Assembly (NCBI RefSeq): GCF_964199755.1
Contig: NC_133899.1
Location: 4,216,001-4,280,000, forward strand
From: Larus michahellis
Taxonomy: Eukaryota; Chordata; Aves; Charadriiformes; Laridae
Length of the DNA: 64,000 nucleotides
Direction of reading: 5' to 3'
In this document: positions 42,401 through 56,818 of the stretch, in pieces
Position numbering within the stretch: the stretch's first letter is position 1
How the letters are laid out: the number at the start of each line of letters is the position of its first letter
The notes under the pieces: model-generated
Seen by the model: only the letters and a program-made list of their open reading frames with translations
Told to the model about the DNA's origin: nothing
Databases searched by the model: none
Position numbers and translations under genes: made by a program

Positions 42401-43929
42401 GAGCAAACCCAAGACCTACCAATGAAGAAAACTATTCCTGTCACATAGCTCTACTGATTCCAAACAAAAATGACAAATTCACAGAATAGGATGTTTTAAC
42501 AGTTGTTTGAGGTGACGCCAACTTTCTGACCACTCTTCTAGCTGCTCGCCAAAGAGACGAGAGCTAACTCTTGCCAGAGCAGGTACCTACCCACTGCTGG
42601 CATAACCCCAGTGTGGGCGGCTGGTGCGGCTCAGCGGCTGATTGCCCCCCAGCGCTTTGGAAGCATTCCCACTTGGTTCCTGCTGGATAATTCACTGGAT
42701 TAGGTAATTTTAGGAGCCCAACTTTCCCCCTCTGAAAGAGCAGAGTGTCTGTCATGGGTCAAATGACCCAGAATCAACTTTAATAACAGATAAATAAGAA
42801 ACAACTTTTCCTTAAAAACAATAAGATTGGCAACAGTGGAACAAAACTGCAAAAGGATGAAGCAATGAAAAATATTAAGATTGACAGTAGCATCCTCTTT
42901 AGATGCTACCAATAACAGCATTAAAGGCAGAAATACAGACGATAAAGGTTCATTCATAAATGTGATTACTCCATTTATTTTGCAATAATATCATTTTGCA
43001 TAAGTGAACAATTTTTTAAAAACATTAATTATGCCGTTTAATCAAAACGTTTCAGTGCAATAAATGCATTTCAACATCCCTGGCATGATTTTCTATTCGC
43101 TTAAATCTCTTTTAACTGGTGTAATCCCATGGAATATAATAGTTTTGCTCTTGAGGAGATAAAATCAGATGCAGAAATGAAGTTACAACTGGAAATTATT
43201 CCAAAAAGTCACAGCATAACTTGCTCCCATGTACGAGGTGTCAGACAAAGTCAGAAACTGGAGAAATCCTGTATCTGTATTTCGGTCTAGGTAAGACGAC
43301 AATTGAATAGGCAAAAATAAAAGGTCATGTTAATCAGCATTAGACAAAAACATTTGAAATACAGAGAGAAGTGACCAAGAAATTAACATCTCAAATCCAG
43401 AAATACCCAAGCAAAAAGTCATTGTTCCCTATCCATCAATACGTGCCTTCATTTTACGTCCAGCGTCGGCCAGACACTCCAGACCCTGCAACTTCAAATA
43501 CACAAGTGGAGTTATTCATTACTCATACAGGTATTAAAGCATTTATGTCCCTTAAAAACCTAAATTCTAACTGCCAGGATATCAAAGGCACTGAAAGTTT
43601 ATTCCCTAAAGCAGGCTGAGAAAAAAGAAAATATTTTTAATCCCTATCATTTCCACATCCAGCATTAGTACAACACAAATATTGATCTGGAAGAACAATA
43701 TGGAATACAAATTCAAGGACGAGATCCCAGGACTCCAGAAAAATCACCCTTTTACAAGATTTGTGAAACTGGCTTGTTTAAACGAAGAACGTTAACTGTC
43801 GTTCTGCAGCTAGTTCGTGCGAGAGTTCAGTCTCTGATCAAACTGCAGTCCATCTATTCATGCAGCATGAATTCCTTAAAATGAGTGTACTACCTACCAG
43901 CACGGAGAAGGGAAAGATTCAGCAGTGAA

Positions 43930-43979
43930 CACTAGTGTAAAAAACAAATACTGGTGTCACTAGTGTAAATCCAGTATTT
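43930..43979. repeat. Paired CACTAGTG palindromes with an enclosing inverted repeat
   Basis: CACTAGTGTAAA occurs at 43930 and 43958. The second lies in the 16-base loop of a 9-bp perfect inverted repeat, AAATACTGG (43946-43954) and CCAGTATTT (43971-43979). It may be a remnant of the ancient TACACTGGTGTAA-type repeat. Confidence 0.7.
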
Positions 43980-44369
43980 CCTGCTGCACTATGGAGAGAG
44001 TCTGATGTGGGAGAAGTAAAGTGCGACTTACACAGTAAAACAATGTTGGACTGCAGGGTGAGTGCTGCTGCACCGAATTTTATCATGCATTTTTCGATGT
44101 ATGTCAAAAGCAAACCTTCCTAATACCTGATTGTTTTATGTTGTTTGGATTGAAGTCACTGTATATCGCTTTAATTGTTTTATTGTACTGTTGTCTTGGA
44201 CAAGTTCAGAGGTACCGAGTCCCCCTCTTTTCTTTTCATAAATATTACAGAGGTTCCTCCAAAACTTATTTCCTTATTATTTCTTTGTTGAGGAGCTCCT
44301 AGAGTTTCTGAATAGAACTAGGCCCTTATGTACTAGGTCTTGTGTAGACAAACGCTGAGTGATAGATCA

Positions 44370-44445
44370 TCTCCCAAAGGCTTTAAATCGACTGAGAGAA
44401 GAAACATCATCAGTCTACAGATGGGAAGCCGAAGCACAAAGGGTC
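44370..44445 (+). repeat. MIR-like SINE core remnant
   Basis: AGTCTACAGATGGGAAGCCGA followed by AGCACAAAG matches the MIR core TTTTACAGATGGGGAAACTGAGGCACAGAG. The flanks are too diverged to define exact ends. Confidence 0.4.
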
Positions 44446-47400
44446 AGATCTTCATTTAAGTGCACGCCTGGGGGAGCAGAAGCCTCGGGAAGCAAAAATG
44501 AGGTTAAGCCCAAACATGTTATTTGATATCGTCAAAAAAGCTATGGCATAGATTAAGCACAGAAGGATTAAAATTAGGTTTCCTTGAACCCACCCAACAG
44601 GACAAATAAACAGCAGAGCATGCAACTGCTTTAAGAAGATGAAACCATGGGAATAGTCTCATGTATTCTCAAAGCGAATGTATCCACAAATGGATTTGGC
44701 TTTTTTTTCTCTTGTCTTTTATTTGAAACAAATGCTACAAGAAATAGCAATAAAATCACTTTCCTGTCAATTATGTATTGAACTGTGAGGCAACTAACTG
44801 AGGAGGTTATGGTTTATGCATTAAAATGATCAAACATAATAATAAAAACCCCCCTGCTTTTTATGAGTAATGTCTTGAAAATGTTAATAATAAGCCAAAA
44901 GGCACTTTTGGGGGCTTTCTCATGAATATAGCATCTTAAATGAGTTAGTCATGAGACTGTATTTTTGAAGAGTCCACATTCATACTAAAAGCTGATATAA
45001 CTCTTAGTAAAATCAAAAGGATGGGTAGGTGCTATTTTCGTCTTTAAATCAGCCTAAACAAATGCAACTGTAGCCAAGTATATCTGGAGAAATGAAGAAA
45101 GAGATTTGCTGATATTGTGACATGTTCCCCACAACCTTGTCCTCTGAAGGGCACAATAAAGGACAATCTTGAATTCAGGAACGTGCAGAGCAGTGGGGCT
45201 GGGCGAGGTGGGCACAAGCCCTTTGCTACGCCAACACCACTAGAAGGGCCACTAGTAAAGCAGCATTCTGTATTCTGGGCATGCTTGGGATCAGTAATTA
45301 AAAATTGATTTTTAAAACCTTGAATTTAATGGAAATACAAGGATATGGGAATGCTTGCATCTCCATATTGCATCTCCAACCAGAAGAGTGTGCCTCTTAT
45401 AACAAATTCACTCCAGCTTCCGTATAGTGGGCATATAAAATCAAAACACTTATTGAACAAACACTAAGACTTGCGTATAACTTTTTATTAGAGCTGTAAA
45501 TGTAATGAAATGAAAATATTTTTAAAACAAGGTATTCTGAAGACTACTGAATCTTTTATGAAGGAGTATAGCTTCTGACTACATAATTGCAATCTGCTCT
45601 GACTACAGACACCTTAGAAGAGATACAGGGTGTGAATCTAACAGGACAGAGCTTCACACAAGCACAGAATTATCAGTGGAATTTATTATTAAAGGATGAT
45701 GTTCAAACATATAACCATTAGCCAATTAAGTCAATTGAAAACAGATTCTGGAAGGGACTACAATTCAAAGGACTCATTAGCTTAAGATGTGCTAATATCA
45801 GCCAAAGACTCTTTTACTGCCTGAAGTGAATTTAAAGTTGAAGATATGAATGATACTAACAACTTCTCTCCAGACTTCTATGCATGTGATCTACAGCTCA
45901 GCATTACTTTACTGGAGTCTAAAACATTCCGCTTTGGCCTTGGCCTGAAAACATATGGTCCTTCTTTTTCTCGAATAAGTGCTGACAGATTTTGCTTGTC
46001 GTGTCCATATGAACATTTTCTACTCATAATTAACAGGACAGCAGCCAGCATGACTGAAATGAACAGAACAATCCTGGGACAGAGGTGAACAGGATTTGGA
46101 CCTTAAATTATACGTATCGGGCAATTGGCCAATTAATGACAATTATGGGAATTCACTCAAGAGTCAGTGAAACCAGAGACCAAATTTTTGCCTTGAAAAC
46201 GGTAAATGTTTTCATACGATACTGAAGTCCAAACAAGCCCACAGAGTCTGGCTTAGTCTGTTGCATTTATTTCAAGGGTGAGCTTTCTGAGACACCAACC
46301 ATCTGTTTGTCCTGTGTTTTTACCAAACAAGAGGGTGTTAAAGTCTTTTCCTTGGATTCTTAAGCTCTGCTGCAACACCACTAATGACCTAGTAATAGCA
46401 AAAACAATCTTGTCTCAGATACCAGAGAGCCAGCATTGATTTCTAGTCAATATTCATGTAACGAAACACTGGGATTTGCTGGAAATCAAAGCCATAATAT
46501 AGTAGAAACATCCCAGAAAGTACATGGCAAGGTGGACACACTGCAAAGGTGGTTGTATTCCAATACCCTGAAACACTTCTTGCTTAGAGTTGGAATATAA
46601 ATTATGAGATAATATCAGTTTACATGAAAATAATAATGCTTCTGTAACAGTAAAATAATTATCAGCCCTACCAGCGTGTGAATCTGGAATCTAGTAGTCC
46701 TTCCAAAACCCTGCAGCCAGCCAAAATATGTTGGAATACAAAGCTTCACAAAGCTGTTTCTTAAAATTAAGATCTCATCCTAAACCTAGGAAAACATTAT
46801 GCCACTTTCGATTTTTCCAATCAGCTTTAGTTCTTCCACTCTCGTATCATCGGCAACGAAGAACTTGTAGCCTGAGCTATGCCCTCCGTGCCCTTGTGTC
46901 CCTTTTAGCTTTCATTCATCACTGAACTTTGCCTGAACTTAGTGACCAATTCTGTTGACAATGCACCAAAAGGAAGATGACTGAGCTGCTTTTCTGCTGG
47001 CAGGATTGCTTCCCCAAAGCTGGAGGAGAGCAGCACTGTCAGTTCCAGCAGTTCTGCCTCCGCGTTCAAGTAGGGCATCGGAGGTGCTGAGTAAAGCAGG
47101 ACAATCTTTTCCTTAGTCATCTGTGTGCTTTCAACTGACGCCCTCCGCTAATCTTGGGTTTAGATCGCATCACCTCAAGTACTCTCTCTGTTTTTATCTG
47201 CTGATGCATTTACAGATGAAAGGCGTAAGTACCTGCATTGATTTTACAAGCTTTTGCAGTAGCATATGATCAGTGGGGCTCAGAGGAGAATACCAGCAAT
47301 AATACACTCTCCTGTCACCTAATGAATAAAAAGATGGACTATATTCCCTGGTTCCATCGACGTGGACTGATACACTGACATGACCCCTGAGAGAAAAACA

Positions 47401-50400
47401 GGCTGGTGAAAGTTCCTCTAAAAAGGACAATTACTGCAGCAGCAGTAAAAAATGGCAGCACCAACAAATCACAGCAGCAACCAGAGCATGGAGGATTATG
47501 AAAACTCATTAGGTATATGATCAGAAACCAGGGAGTTGCAGGAGCCCATCAAGAGCGATACTAGAGAAAGCTTGCAGATACCTCTGCTGCTGCCTGTATT
47601 ACTTTACAAGCTTATGACAATTTGGGCATTTCATTCTGATCCAAATCTTTTCATATTTCTAATCCCTTCAGCAGATTAAATATCACTAGAAGGAAAATCA
47701 ACAAACCACAAAGCCTGGACTCATCTGTTGAGTTTAGTTACCTAACTAAGGTTGTTAAGGTTGACAGACAGTCCCTTTTGGCCAGCTATATATCCAGTAG
47801 AGAAGGGCAAGCAACAGGAGAAAGTCAGCCTGAGATCTCTATCACCCTCTAAGTAGTTTCTTGTCTTCTGCTAGCCAAATAAACACTGTGGAATGAATAC
47901 ATTTCAAATTAGTCTCATTTGTTAAGTGAGATGGATCTAAGCTAAGTGCTGCCATTTACTTAAGTCCTTCTATGACACTGTTAAAAAGAGAAGTTTTAAA
48001 CAGCATCTTGGAGACAGAATTCGTCCAGGGCACAGTCTGTGAACAAAATGTATGCACTAATGCAAAATTACCAGGGACTTAAAATTTCTGCAGCCCACGT
48101 CTAAACCAAGGAATTTTTACTGAGGGTAAAACCACTTCAACTAAATATGATGATAATTTCTGCTTACATCAAGAAAAGGTGTGCATGGAGACATGTTTAT
48201 TGTGTTTTTCCACGCGAAATGGTTAAAATGAACTACATGAATTCTGACTTCAAAACATGAAGAAATATTACAGCCACAACCAGCCTTCAAATTCTCTTTT
48301 CTCTCTCACTTGCTGCCATTCATTTATGTGTAACACAACTGCCTGGTTATTTCCCAAGCAAGCAATAGGAGACCAAGTGGTAATTAAGTTACCTCACTCA
48401 AACGTCAGGTGTATTTTGAGCCACGAGAATATCTCAGCATCTCGCATACCTTTCATGTCCTGTTGTTTAATTATCAAAGGAGCAATGAAAAGGAGCACAG
48501 GAATGAGGTGTAGATGAATATGAATTATTGAAAGGGACCAGGAAGAAAGCGCTGCGGAAACAGGAGTATCTGTCATTTAAGCTCCACATAAGAGGTTTAA
48601 AGCACAAATGAGAGCAGTGAATGTGAAAACGCTCTGACTGGTGTTTCTACTGCTTAATAGGGAGTAGGGGGTGTCTGGGTTCCCACACAACTTACCTCTC
48701 CGCAGCATGGGGAGGTCCAATACTGGGGGAATACCCAACACGGCTACCTCCTCTCCGCACAGCTTCAGGAGGCACCTCAGTGAAGGACTGGGGGATACTG
48801 GCATTTTCCAGCACCTCCTCTCTGCCTGACCAGCCCTTCAGGATGATTAATTTTACAGTTTACAGCAGTGTATCTTACCCTTAATTGAGCCAAGAGTAAA
48901 AATCATTCTCTCAAACAATGTTCTCTCCTGCTTACACCAAGGGCTTGCACTCATCCAGACCAGGCGCTGGCTGCTAACACCTCCCGGCAGGACAAAACCT
49001 CTGGGTAGAAGACCAGCTTCACTGGAAAAGCTCCCCTCCCTTCAGGAACCTAAGTGACCTTTTTATTTAAGATACTTTCTATTGTCTAGCCCAAGCAGTC
49101 AGACGGAAATTTTGTGTCTTTACCTGAATCATTCAAAGCAGTATTTCCTTTCTCTTCATGTTAACCCCCATTCAACAACTGTGGATGGTTGTCATGACAC
49201 TGAAATATTTTAAATTCTTCTTATTTTTTTTGCCTTTTCTTCCTAAGACAAATTTTTCAGGTGTTTAAATGACTTTGCCAACCTCTCTCCTTTCAAATTC
49301 TGCAAATCTTTTTCAAACAATGAAATCCAAAGCCACAGGAACCAAAACCTTAATGCTACTTCCATTTAATCCATGACCCACAGCATCATCTTTTTAAATA
49401 TCTCTACAGGTATCTTTTGATTAGTTTGGTGGATGGGCTACACGAATGGAGTAACTTTATGTTTTGCTTTATGCTACCCCATCATTTTATAAAACCAAAC
49501 AGCATTTCTGCTTTCCAGACGCTTGCTTTTCATTGCACTCATCTCTCTTCCTACTTTATGGCTGTTTTCCTTTCGATTCGTCCCCTTTAGTGGACATATT
49601 AGTCTGTTTTTCCCCAAGTTCAGCCTAATTTTATTACTGCCTACCATTTTCTCTAATCTCTCTAGCTCCGTCTCTGTCTATCTATCCCGCCAGGCATTTC
49701 CCTTGATTTTATCATTAATTAATGCATCTTTGTAGTGTTTACAACAAAAGCTAGGCTATAAATGTGAATCACACATCCGTTCGTTGCCCGGCCGCTCAGA
49801 GTCCCACCTTTTCCGAATCAGTATGCTGATAATTTTAAGATTACAGTGAATGAAACACTTTCTGATTATTTTTCCCCTCCAGTACTTCAGCACTCCTGAC
49901 TTTGTGGGCTAGGAGGAGGTAGGGAATACAGATTGAGAACAGAGGGACCAGTCTGCAAAAGGTAATGGCCCAGAACGTCAGCTTTAGGTGGGGACACTCA
50001 ACAAGGGGCATTTGTACCTTCCTGATCCTTGTGCCGTTGCCTGCCAAGCCAGCTCTCTACTGTACCTTACAGCAATCCAAAAGTTTCCCTATACAAAGGG
50101 CTGAAGAAGCAGCCAGAGATGAGGGAAAAGAGGAAAATACTTACCTACTGACAGCAGGACAGGAACTTGAGCAATCCTTTAGGTTTTGCAGTACTGAAGC
50201 TTTTCACTGCTGAAGCCTTGCAGCCCTGTATGCTGAGAGGGGTCTGTCCCTGGGTTGCTAATGAGATTTTCCAAACAAACGGGCAAAGAGTTTGAAGGGA
50301 GGAAAGTGAAAAGCAAGGGCTTACTTTTGAAAATGGCTCTGCAGCTCTTAATTCACCTTTGAAATAGGAACTTGCAAATAGTAGGTGTTGTCAGATGGAT

Positions 50401-51394
50401 TGAAAGAGGGGTCTGATGAGGGGGTTTGAGGGAAGACCTTGGTTTGTTTCTCACCAAGGGTTCACCAAGCCCACCAAAGGTGGGCTTTTAAAAGCAGAGG
50501 TTGGAACTCTCAGAACCAGCACAAGGAGGAAAAATTCTCTTCTTTCCTCTCAAATGGAAAAGTGAAACAGCTATTCAGAGTCCAGTGGATGGGGATCCTC
50601 CCCCAGGTTTACAATGCATGCACATAGTCTCTTTTTACTAGTTTCATACTAGTATGATCAAATCATAGTATCTTTGTATTTTAGCCTGAATGAGGCTAAC
50701 ATTTCATTGATTAAAATAGATGCAGATCTCAATGAGGAACGAGCTAAGTTATTAAGAAGGGCTTACGGGTACTTTTTAACGACTGGGTGGTACTATATGC
50801 ACGGCAATGTCTTTTACGTATATTGCTTTTTAACACAAGGTCTCAAGACTTGGTAAGAAATATAAATGGAATGATTCTTTTTTTTTTTTGACATTTAATG
50901 CATCATAAATGGAGAACTGGATTTGTATGGTAATTCGTTTGAACAGTATGGTGTTAGAAAAAACAAGATGAAGTAATCAATCTCACCAGTAACAACTATA
51001 AAAAATTCTCAGACCTGCCTTCACTAGTTTTAAATGATTCAAGAAATAAATCCTAACAGGAGAGGGAAAAAAAAGTCAACAACATCCAGCATTCAAACCC
51101 ACCTCACCTGCTTAGCAATTCACATTTTCATCTGGCAGTTCGTCACAGTAGCTAATATAATTTTAACACCATTTCTGCTTTCTATTTGAAAACTGAAAGC
51201 ATTGCTGTATTTTATTCTTGAGCTATGTAACTTTAGATGATCAGTCTTACTAGTACCTTATCCACCTATTAAAAACAGTCTTCTCCAGCATAGTTAGATG
51301 AAGATCAACTTTTTAATTCCTCCTGTCCTTCTCCCCGAATGGGAGCTTGCTGCCATATCTTAGTATCATAAACAGAGTTCTCCTTACAAGACCA

Positions 51395-51545
51395 CAGTAG
51401 TTATATTTATTTGATTTATGACTAGGAAATCAAGGCACAGAGATATTAAGTGATATGTCTGGAATGACAAAGAAAGATTTTTACAATGGTAAGAGATAAA
51501 CAAATAACTTCTGGATTGTAACCACGATATTACCTTTTCTCCTTC
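51395..51545 (+). repeat. MIR-like SINE remnant
   Basis: The series GACTAGGAAATCAAGGCACAG, AGATATTAAGTGATATGTCT, GGAATGACAAAGAAAG follows the MIR core (GAGGAAACTGAGGCACAGAG, then TTAAGTGACTTGCCCAAGGTCAC). The rest of the block is more diverged. A copy this old in bird DNA is expected to be inert or occasionally exapted. Confidence 0.55.
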
Positions 51546-54500
51546 AATGCTGCATCGACCAATGGCAGACATTTTCATGTGCACAGTAAGTCAGATGTGT
51601 GTTTAGGTACAGAGATAGATACCCACTACCCTGTGATCTCACGAATCAATGGTACTTACACATACTCCCCGAGTGAGCATTCTCCTCAGCACGTAACAGC
51701 AGCGTCCATGCTACTTGAAACATCTGGTTAAGTGTTTCTTTGGTTTTTCTTCCCAGAAAATTTGCAACACTTTCTTCTGCCCATTTCCCTCTTCAAATTC
51801 TGAAATTTTGTTATCTTTCCCTAATGGATGGTGGCAGAGACACAATTGCTGTGTTACCTATCCCGGTGCAGATACCCTTCAGATAGCTTCACTTTGAAGC
51901 AAAGACTTCTCTTTCTTAATGATGTCTCTTGTTACTGACTGTAGAAAGGCATGAAAAGGGTAAAAAAACCCACCACCTCAGCGCTCAAACGGCAGTTGAA
52001 TATCAGGCTTTAGACAGTTTTCAGAAATAGTAGACATTATAGCTGTACTCAATACTATATATTGGGTATTTCTGGTATTTCAATGATCCTGCGGTGGATC
52101 GCTGAAATAACTCTTTTAATACCAGTCATGAAAATGGCATTACTCATAAATGCTTTGGAATTTGGAAATGAAAAGCACTTGGTAAGAAAAATATTTATAT
52201 CACTTCCAATTTTTATCTCTCCAAAGGTTCTACATTGTCAAGATGTTTTCAACTTGGATAGAAACATCAAAACGCACAGTCCAAATCTGCCTGCAGAGTA
52301 AGAGAGAAAAAAAGTTTGTCCTCATGAAGAAAACTTCCGTTTATCAGCAACAGCCTCATGCTGATTATCATCGGGGCCTCTCAGTTACTGGGCTCTCAGG
52401 GAGGTCAAAAACGCCAACCACATTTTTTTCCTGATGTGCATACAGTTAAGACAGACATGCCCTTCGAGATGGACTCAAGGAAGGGAAGGTTGCGTATGTT
52501 TCCCATGGAAAGTTTTGGCATGTCCAGTGCTCAGAGATGGTAGAAAAATTTTTTCAAATCCTCAACTTGTGTGTGGTGCTCAGAGTGAGACTGATCACCA
52601 GAACTGCAATCAGGAGGGAATTATTCTCCAGATCAGGTTGTGAAAGACTTGGGATTGTCTTCCTCTAAAGCATGACTCTCACATTACCTGGGCATCTCTC
52701 ACTTAATCAGTCTCTTGCTATGTGGAGAGATAATAGCACTCAGCTTTAAGCCGTGGCATTCAGCTGTTTCCTCTGCCCATGCCACACAACATTTTAATCC
52801 CCTAAAACCTTTTAAACCTAAGTGATTCAGCCCTTATGCAAAATTTATTTGGATGAACATAGGAACGATTATCCACCTGAAATTAGTTTCCTTAACAGGT
52901 ATAATTTTCTAGATAGTTCAGAGGAAATGAGCACAGAAAACTTTGGGGGACTTATCTGAAGCTAATTCCTCGGTTCAGTCTTCATGCATGTAGAAGAGTG
53001 AAAGGACACAGAAATTTGTGTGTTACATAACATGAACCTTATTTACATTTACATAGCAAATAAATGCCCTGAATAGTTCATTTGCTTTAGGGGTATTTCA
53101 CCTAATGAGAAGTGGCCCCCCTTTGGGCTTTCATCAAACTCAACAGAGAAAAAAGAAAAAAACCTTTTACAAAGACAAGAATGGAAATACGGAATAAAAC
53201 ACCACCAACAATACGTGACTCAGTATTCCAAGACAATTTGTGGCACAACAGGAGCATGGATCACAACTGGGGTTTCTAAGGGCTGGGATGAACTAGCAAT
53301 ATATTACAAAAGTGCTTAACAAATCAAGGGTGCCCATTGCCTGATTTACCACGTTCCTGGGTGACTGCAGCATTATTCTACTGGAATCAATAATGCTGCA
53401 ACTCGGTAAGACTTGAATAATGAAGAGGTGAATCTAGCCCTTTACTGTCAATTTAATTATCCATAAAAACTAGGCATTTGGCAAGAAAGGGTATTTCTGT
53501 TGCTCCATAAAGACAAATTATGGGGAAATAAACAGGAACATGAAGCTAACATTGCTAGACTGAAAAAAATGTTGGCATAAATCCTGAAATTTTACCTTGC
53601 AATGTGTAATGTCATAATTAAACTCAGAAAAGAAGGCTAAGCTATTCTTTATGCCCAATGCGTAATAAAAGGATCTGAAAAGATGTTGAATTTCCATGTA
53701 ACAAAGCTATCTAAATCCAGTTACTTCCAGAAGTGTTAACCACCTGTGAACACAACGGAAGCATTTAAACTAATTTTTGAGTGTTAAAATGCTCTTTTCA
53801 ATCCCATGTCAATTGTTTTGCAAATACATGAAAAATTATTTTATTTATCATAAGAGTTCACATGGCACAAACATAAAGAAGCTGGGAAAGGCCAGGTCCA
53901 TGCATTGGCTGAGGCTTAGAGAAGAATTAGCCCTGCCAGACAAAGGTGTATACTCAACTGGCAAAAGAAACAACACACAATAATTTTGTGATGAAATTGC
54001 ACCAACTGAAGATTCAACACTGGGCTAATTTCTACACCAATGAACGAAGACAGTACAGGTTTTCAAAATTACTTACTTTCGTTCTTATTTTTCAGTGCAT
54101 TTTCATTCTCTTTTTCAGTGCGTTCATATTTCCTTAAATAATTATTTTGATTTACACTTTTGTTTTCTCTCTGACTTTAAAAGCCTGAAATGCGTCTTCT
54201 GTTATAGATACCAGGCAAAGTAATTATCTTTGTATTATATTTAAGCGTTACAAAAAGCCCAGTTGGGAAGGAAGATTGACAACAGTGCCTTTGTTAAATT
54301 GCATTCCTGCTCCCTGCAGAATGATTGGAAGACCATTGCCAGCCCATACAATTTCAGAGTGTACAGTCTACCCCTTTGTGAGATTGCCCATTATAGACAG
54401 ACATCATTAGTCTTGAATATATACACATGCACATACCTATATAATCAGAATTTTTTTCTTCAGCTCTTTTTTGCTCTTCTGACAGAGAAATACTGTCAGG

Positions 54501-55739
54501 TAAGTAGTGCACGATCAACCCAGAAATGCCTGACCAAACTAGTAGAGCCTAGGCCACCCTCCTCAGATTTCTCAGGATAAGAATGTCTCCACAGGGTCAC
54601 ACCAGGGTCTGTGCAGTCCCCCTGTACATCATCTATCAAAAATCTAGGAAAAATCAGAACAGGGAAAGCACATATATGGCTGGGCAACAGGGAGATATTT
54701 TACCAGAATGTGTGGGTTACTGACTTTCCATGCCAGACGTTGGATCTAGCTGGTGGACTTTCCTTGCATAAATTTGCTCAGTCCTTTTCTGAATACCTTA
54801 CTCTTTTGGCCACCACAGCATCATGTGCCAATAAATTCTACAGTTTTATTATGTGCGTTGTGAAAAACATGCTTGCTCCTATATATCTATATTCTGGTAT
54901 GTATCTGCTGCTTGATACAGGATTCTGGCGTAATTGCAGAGAACAAAGTACAGGAGATGAAATCACAGGTAAGCAAGATATTAAAGCCAGTGATATTCAC
55001 TGGCTTTCCCATTTTCTACAGCATTTAACTATTATTAATATCTAAATACTAGCCCTGTGAATGATTTCATTATTGAACTATCTATGAAAAATCTGCTCAC
55101 CGTAATGGGCGTCTCTCACCAGACTCTTCTCTGCATGTCACAGGGGCATGATGATGACTGCACCGTCATACCCCAAGGTTTCAAGCCAGCCTAGGAGATC
55201 TCCGATGTGTGTATTTGAATTTGAATTCAGTAAGAATTTTACCATCAAATACCATACAGCCTAGATTGAAGCTTTAACCTTGGCCTACACAGGACCAGCT
55301 GAGAGAGTACAACACTGTGCAACGGTGTGCAACTGCTTTGTCCCTGGAGCCATCTGGGTAAGAACTACCTCTTCTGCTCTGCTTTCTTCTCAGCAATGGC
55401 ATGTTGCCCTTCTCGTACAAAGGGGATACGAAAGGCAGGTCTAAACCAAATTACAGTAAAATGGCAAAACAAGAAAAGGGGGGAAACAACAGGGAGGAGA
55501 CAGGAATGTAATTTATGTCAACAAATAAATGAAGCATATAGAAACTGCATTTAAAGCATAAAGGGCATGTAAAAGAAGTTGATATGACCAGATGGCTAAG
55601 GAGCACGGAGAGAGCAATTCCAGAAACTGTAAGGGAAATAAAGAACAGAAAAAGAGAAAAAAGATTATGAACTTCATACTAAATAGGGCAAATCCAAAGG
55701 GAATTCAACAGGAAGACTACAGCAGTAATTATGAAGAAC

Positions 55740-55757
55740 AAAAAAAAAAAAAAAAAA
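55740..55757. repeat. A18 homopolymer
   Basis: A run of 18 A in a broadly purine-rich, A-rich stretch (about 55600-55790). No processed gene copy is recognised on its left. Confidence 0.85.
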
Positions 55758-56100
55758 GTGAAAGAACAAGTCAGCAGAGGTTAGAATTGAGTCAGGAATA
55801 CGCCTTTCCCACCTGGGGAGAGACTTCAGTTTTGTGGTGTCAGCACTAATAGTTTTAGATACTCCACTATTAAGGAGGATCTCATACAGACACGGTGGTA
55901 GGGCCCAGGAGAGCAGAAGGCAGAGACTGGCCAGAGTGGGAGGACAGTTTGGGGGTAAGTTACATGTTTAAGACCTTCAGAGCTGGGTTCAGGGCCTGGC
56001 TTCCTCAGACACAAAATACAGGATTTATAGAATCATAGAATTGTCAGGGTTGGAAGGGACCTTAACGACCATCTAGTTCCAACCCCCCTGCCATGGGCAG

Positions 56101-56136
56101 GGACACCTAGACAGGACACCTAGACACATCTAGACA
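56101..56136 (-). repeat. Micro-tandem expansion inside the CR1 3' UTR
   Basis: A 13-base unit, GGACACCTAGACA, occurs twice in a row (56101-56113 and 56114-56126), followed by a partial unit, CATCTAGACA. Ordinary CR1 copies have a single GGGACACC...CTAGACCAGG stretch here, as in the copy at 13344-13445. Probably replication slippage. Confidence 0.8.
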
Positions 56137-56137
56137 C

Positions 56138-56818
56138 CTAGACCAGGTTGCTCAGAGCCCCGTCCAGCCTGGCCTTAAGAACTTCCAGGGATGGGGCTTC
56201 CACCATCTCTCTGGGCAACCTGTTCCAGTGTCTCACCACCCTCATGGTGAAGAACTTCTTCCTAACGTCCAGTCTGAATCGACCCATCTCTAGTTTTAAT
56301 CCATTCCCTCTAGTCCTACCATTACCCGACATCCTAAAAAGTCCCTCCCCAGCTTTCTTGTAGGCCCCCTTAAGATACTGGTAGGCCACTATGAGGTCTC
56401 CTCGGAGCCTTCTTTTCTCCAGACTGAACAACCCCAACTCTCTCAGTCTGTCCTCATAGGAGAGGTGCTCCAGCCCTCGGATCATCCTTGTGGCCCTTCT
56501 CTGGACACGTTCCAGCATGTCCATATCTCTCTTGTAGTAGGGGCTCCAGAACTGGACGCAGTACTCCAGGTGGGGTCTCACGAGAGTGGAGTAGAGGGGA
56601 AGAATCACCTCCCTCGACCCGCTGGCCACACTTCTCCTGATGCAGCCCAGGATTCGATTGCCTTTCTGGGCTGCTAGTGCACACTGACGGCTCATGTTGA
56701 GCCTCTTGTCCACCAGCACCCCCAAGTCCTTTTCTTCAGGGCTGCTCTCAAACCAGTCACTGCCCAGCCTATATCGGTGCTTGGGATTGCCCCGACCCAG
56801 ATGGAGAACCTTGCACTT
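56138..56818 (-). pseudogene. CR1 ORF2 C-terminal fragment (end of reverse transcriptase protein)
   Basis: The frame is open for 226 codons from the truncation point to a stop that ends at 56138, with no internal stop or frameshift. It corresponds to the C-terminal part of CR1 ORF2 after the polymerase catalytic core. The translation has the family words [63 protein letters not shown] and RHWNRLP, and it ends LDGALSNLV. The endonuclease and the reverse-transcriptase catalytic motifs are missing, so the fragment cannot be active. An undamaged frame suggests a fairly young insertion or few mutations. Confidence 0.93.

Larger units (their letters stand above)
30471..56026. other. Intergenic, AT-rich, no gene recognised
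   Basis: About 25 kb of AT-rich sequence with short frames only; the longest is 179 codons (minus, 31092-31631) and has no recognised motif. It contains the MIR-like remnants and the inverted repeat at 43930-43979 described separately, plus minor homopolymers (for example a nine-G run near 39943). It has no recognisable CR1 copy, unlike the flanks. Confidence 0.5.
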
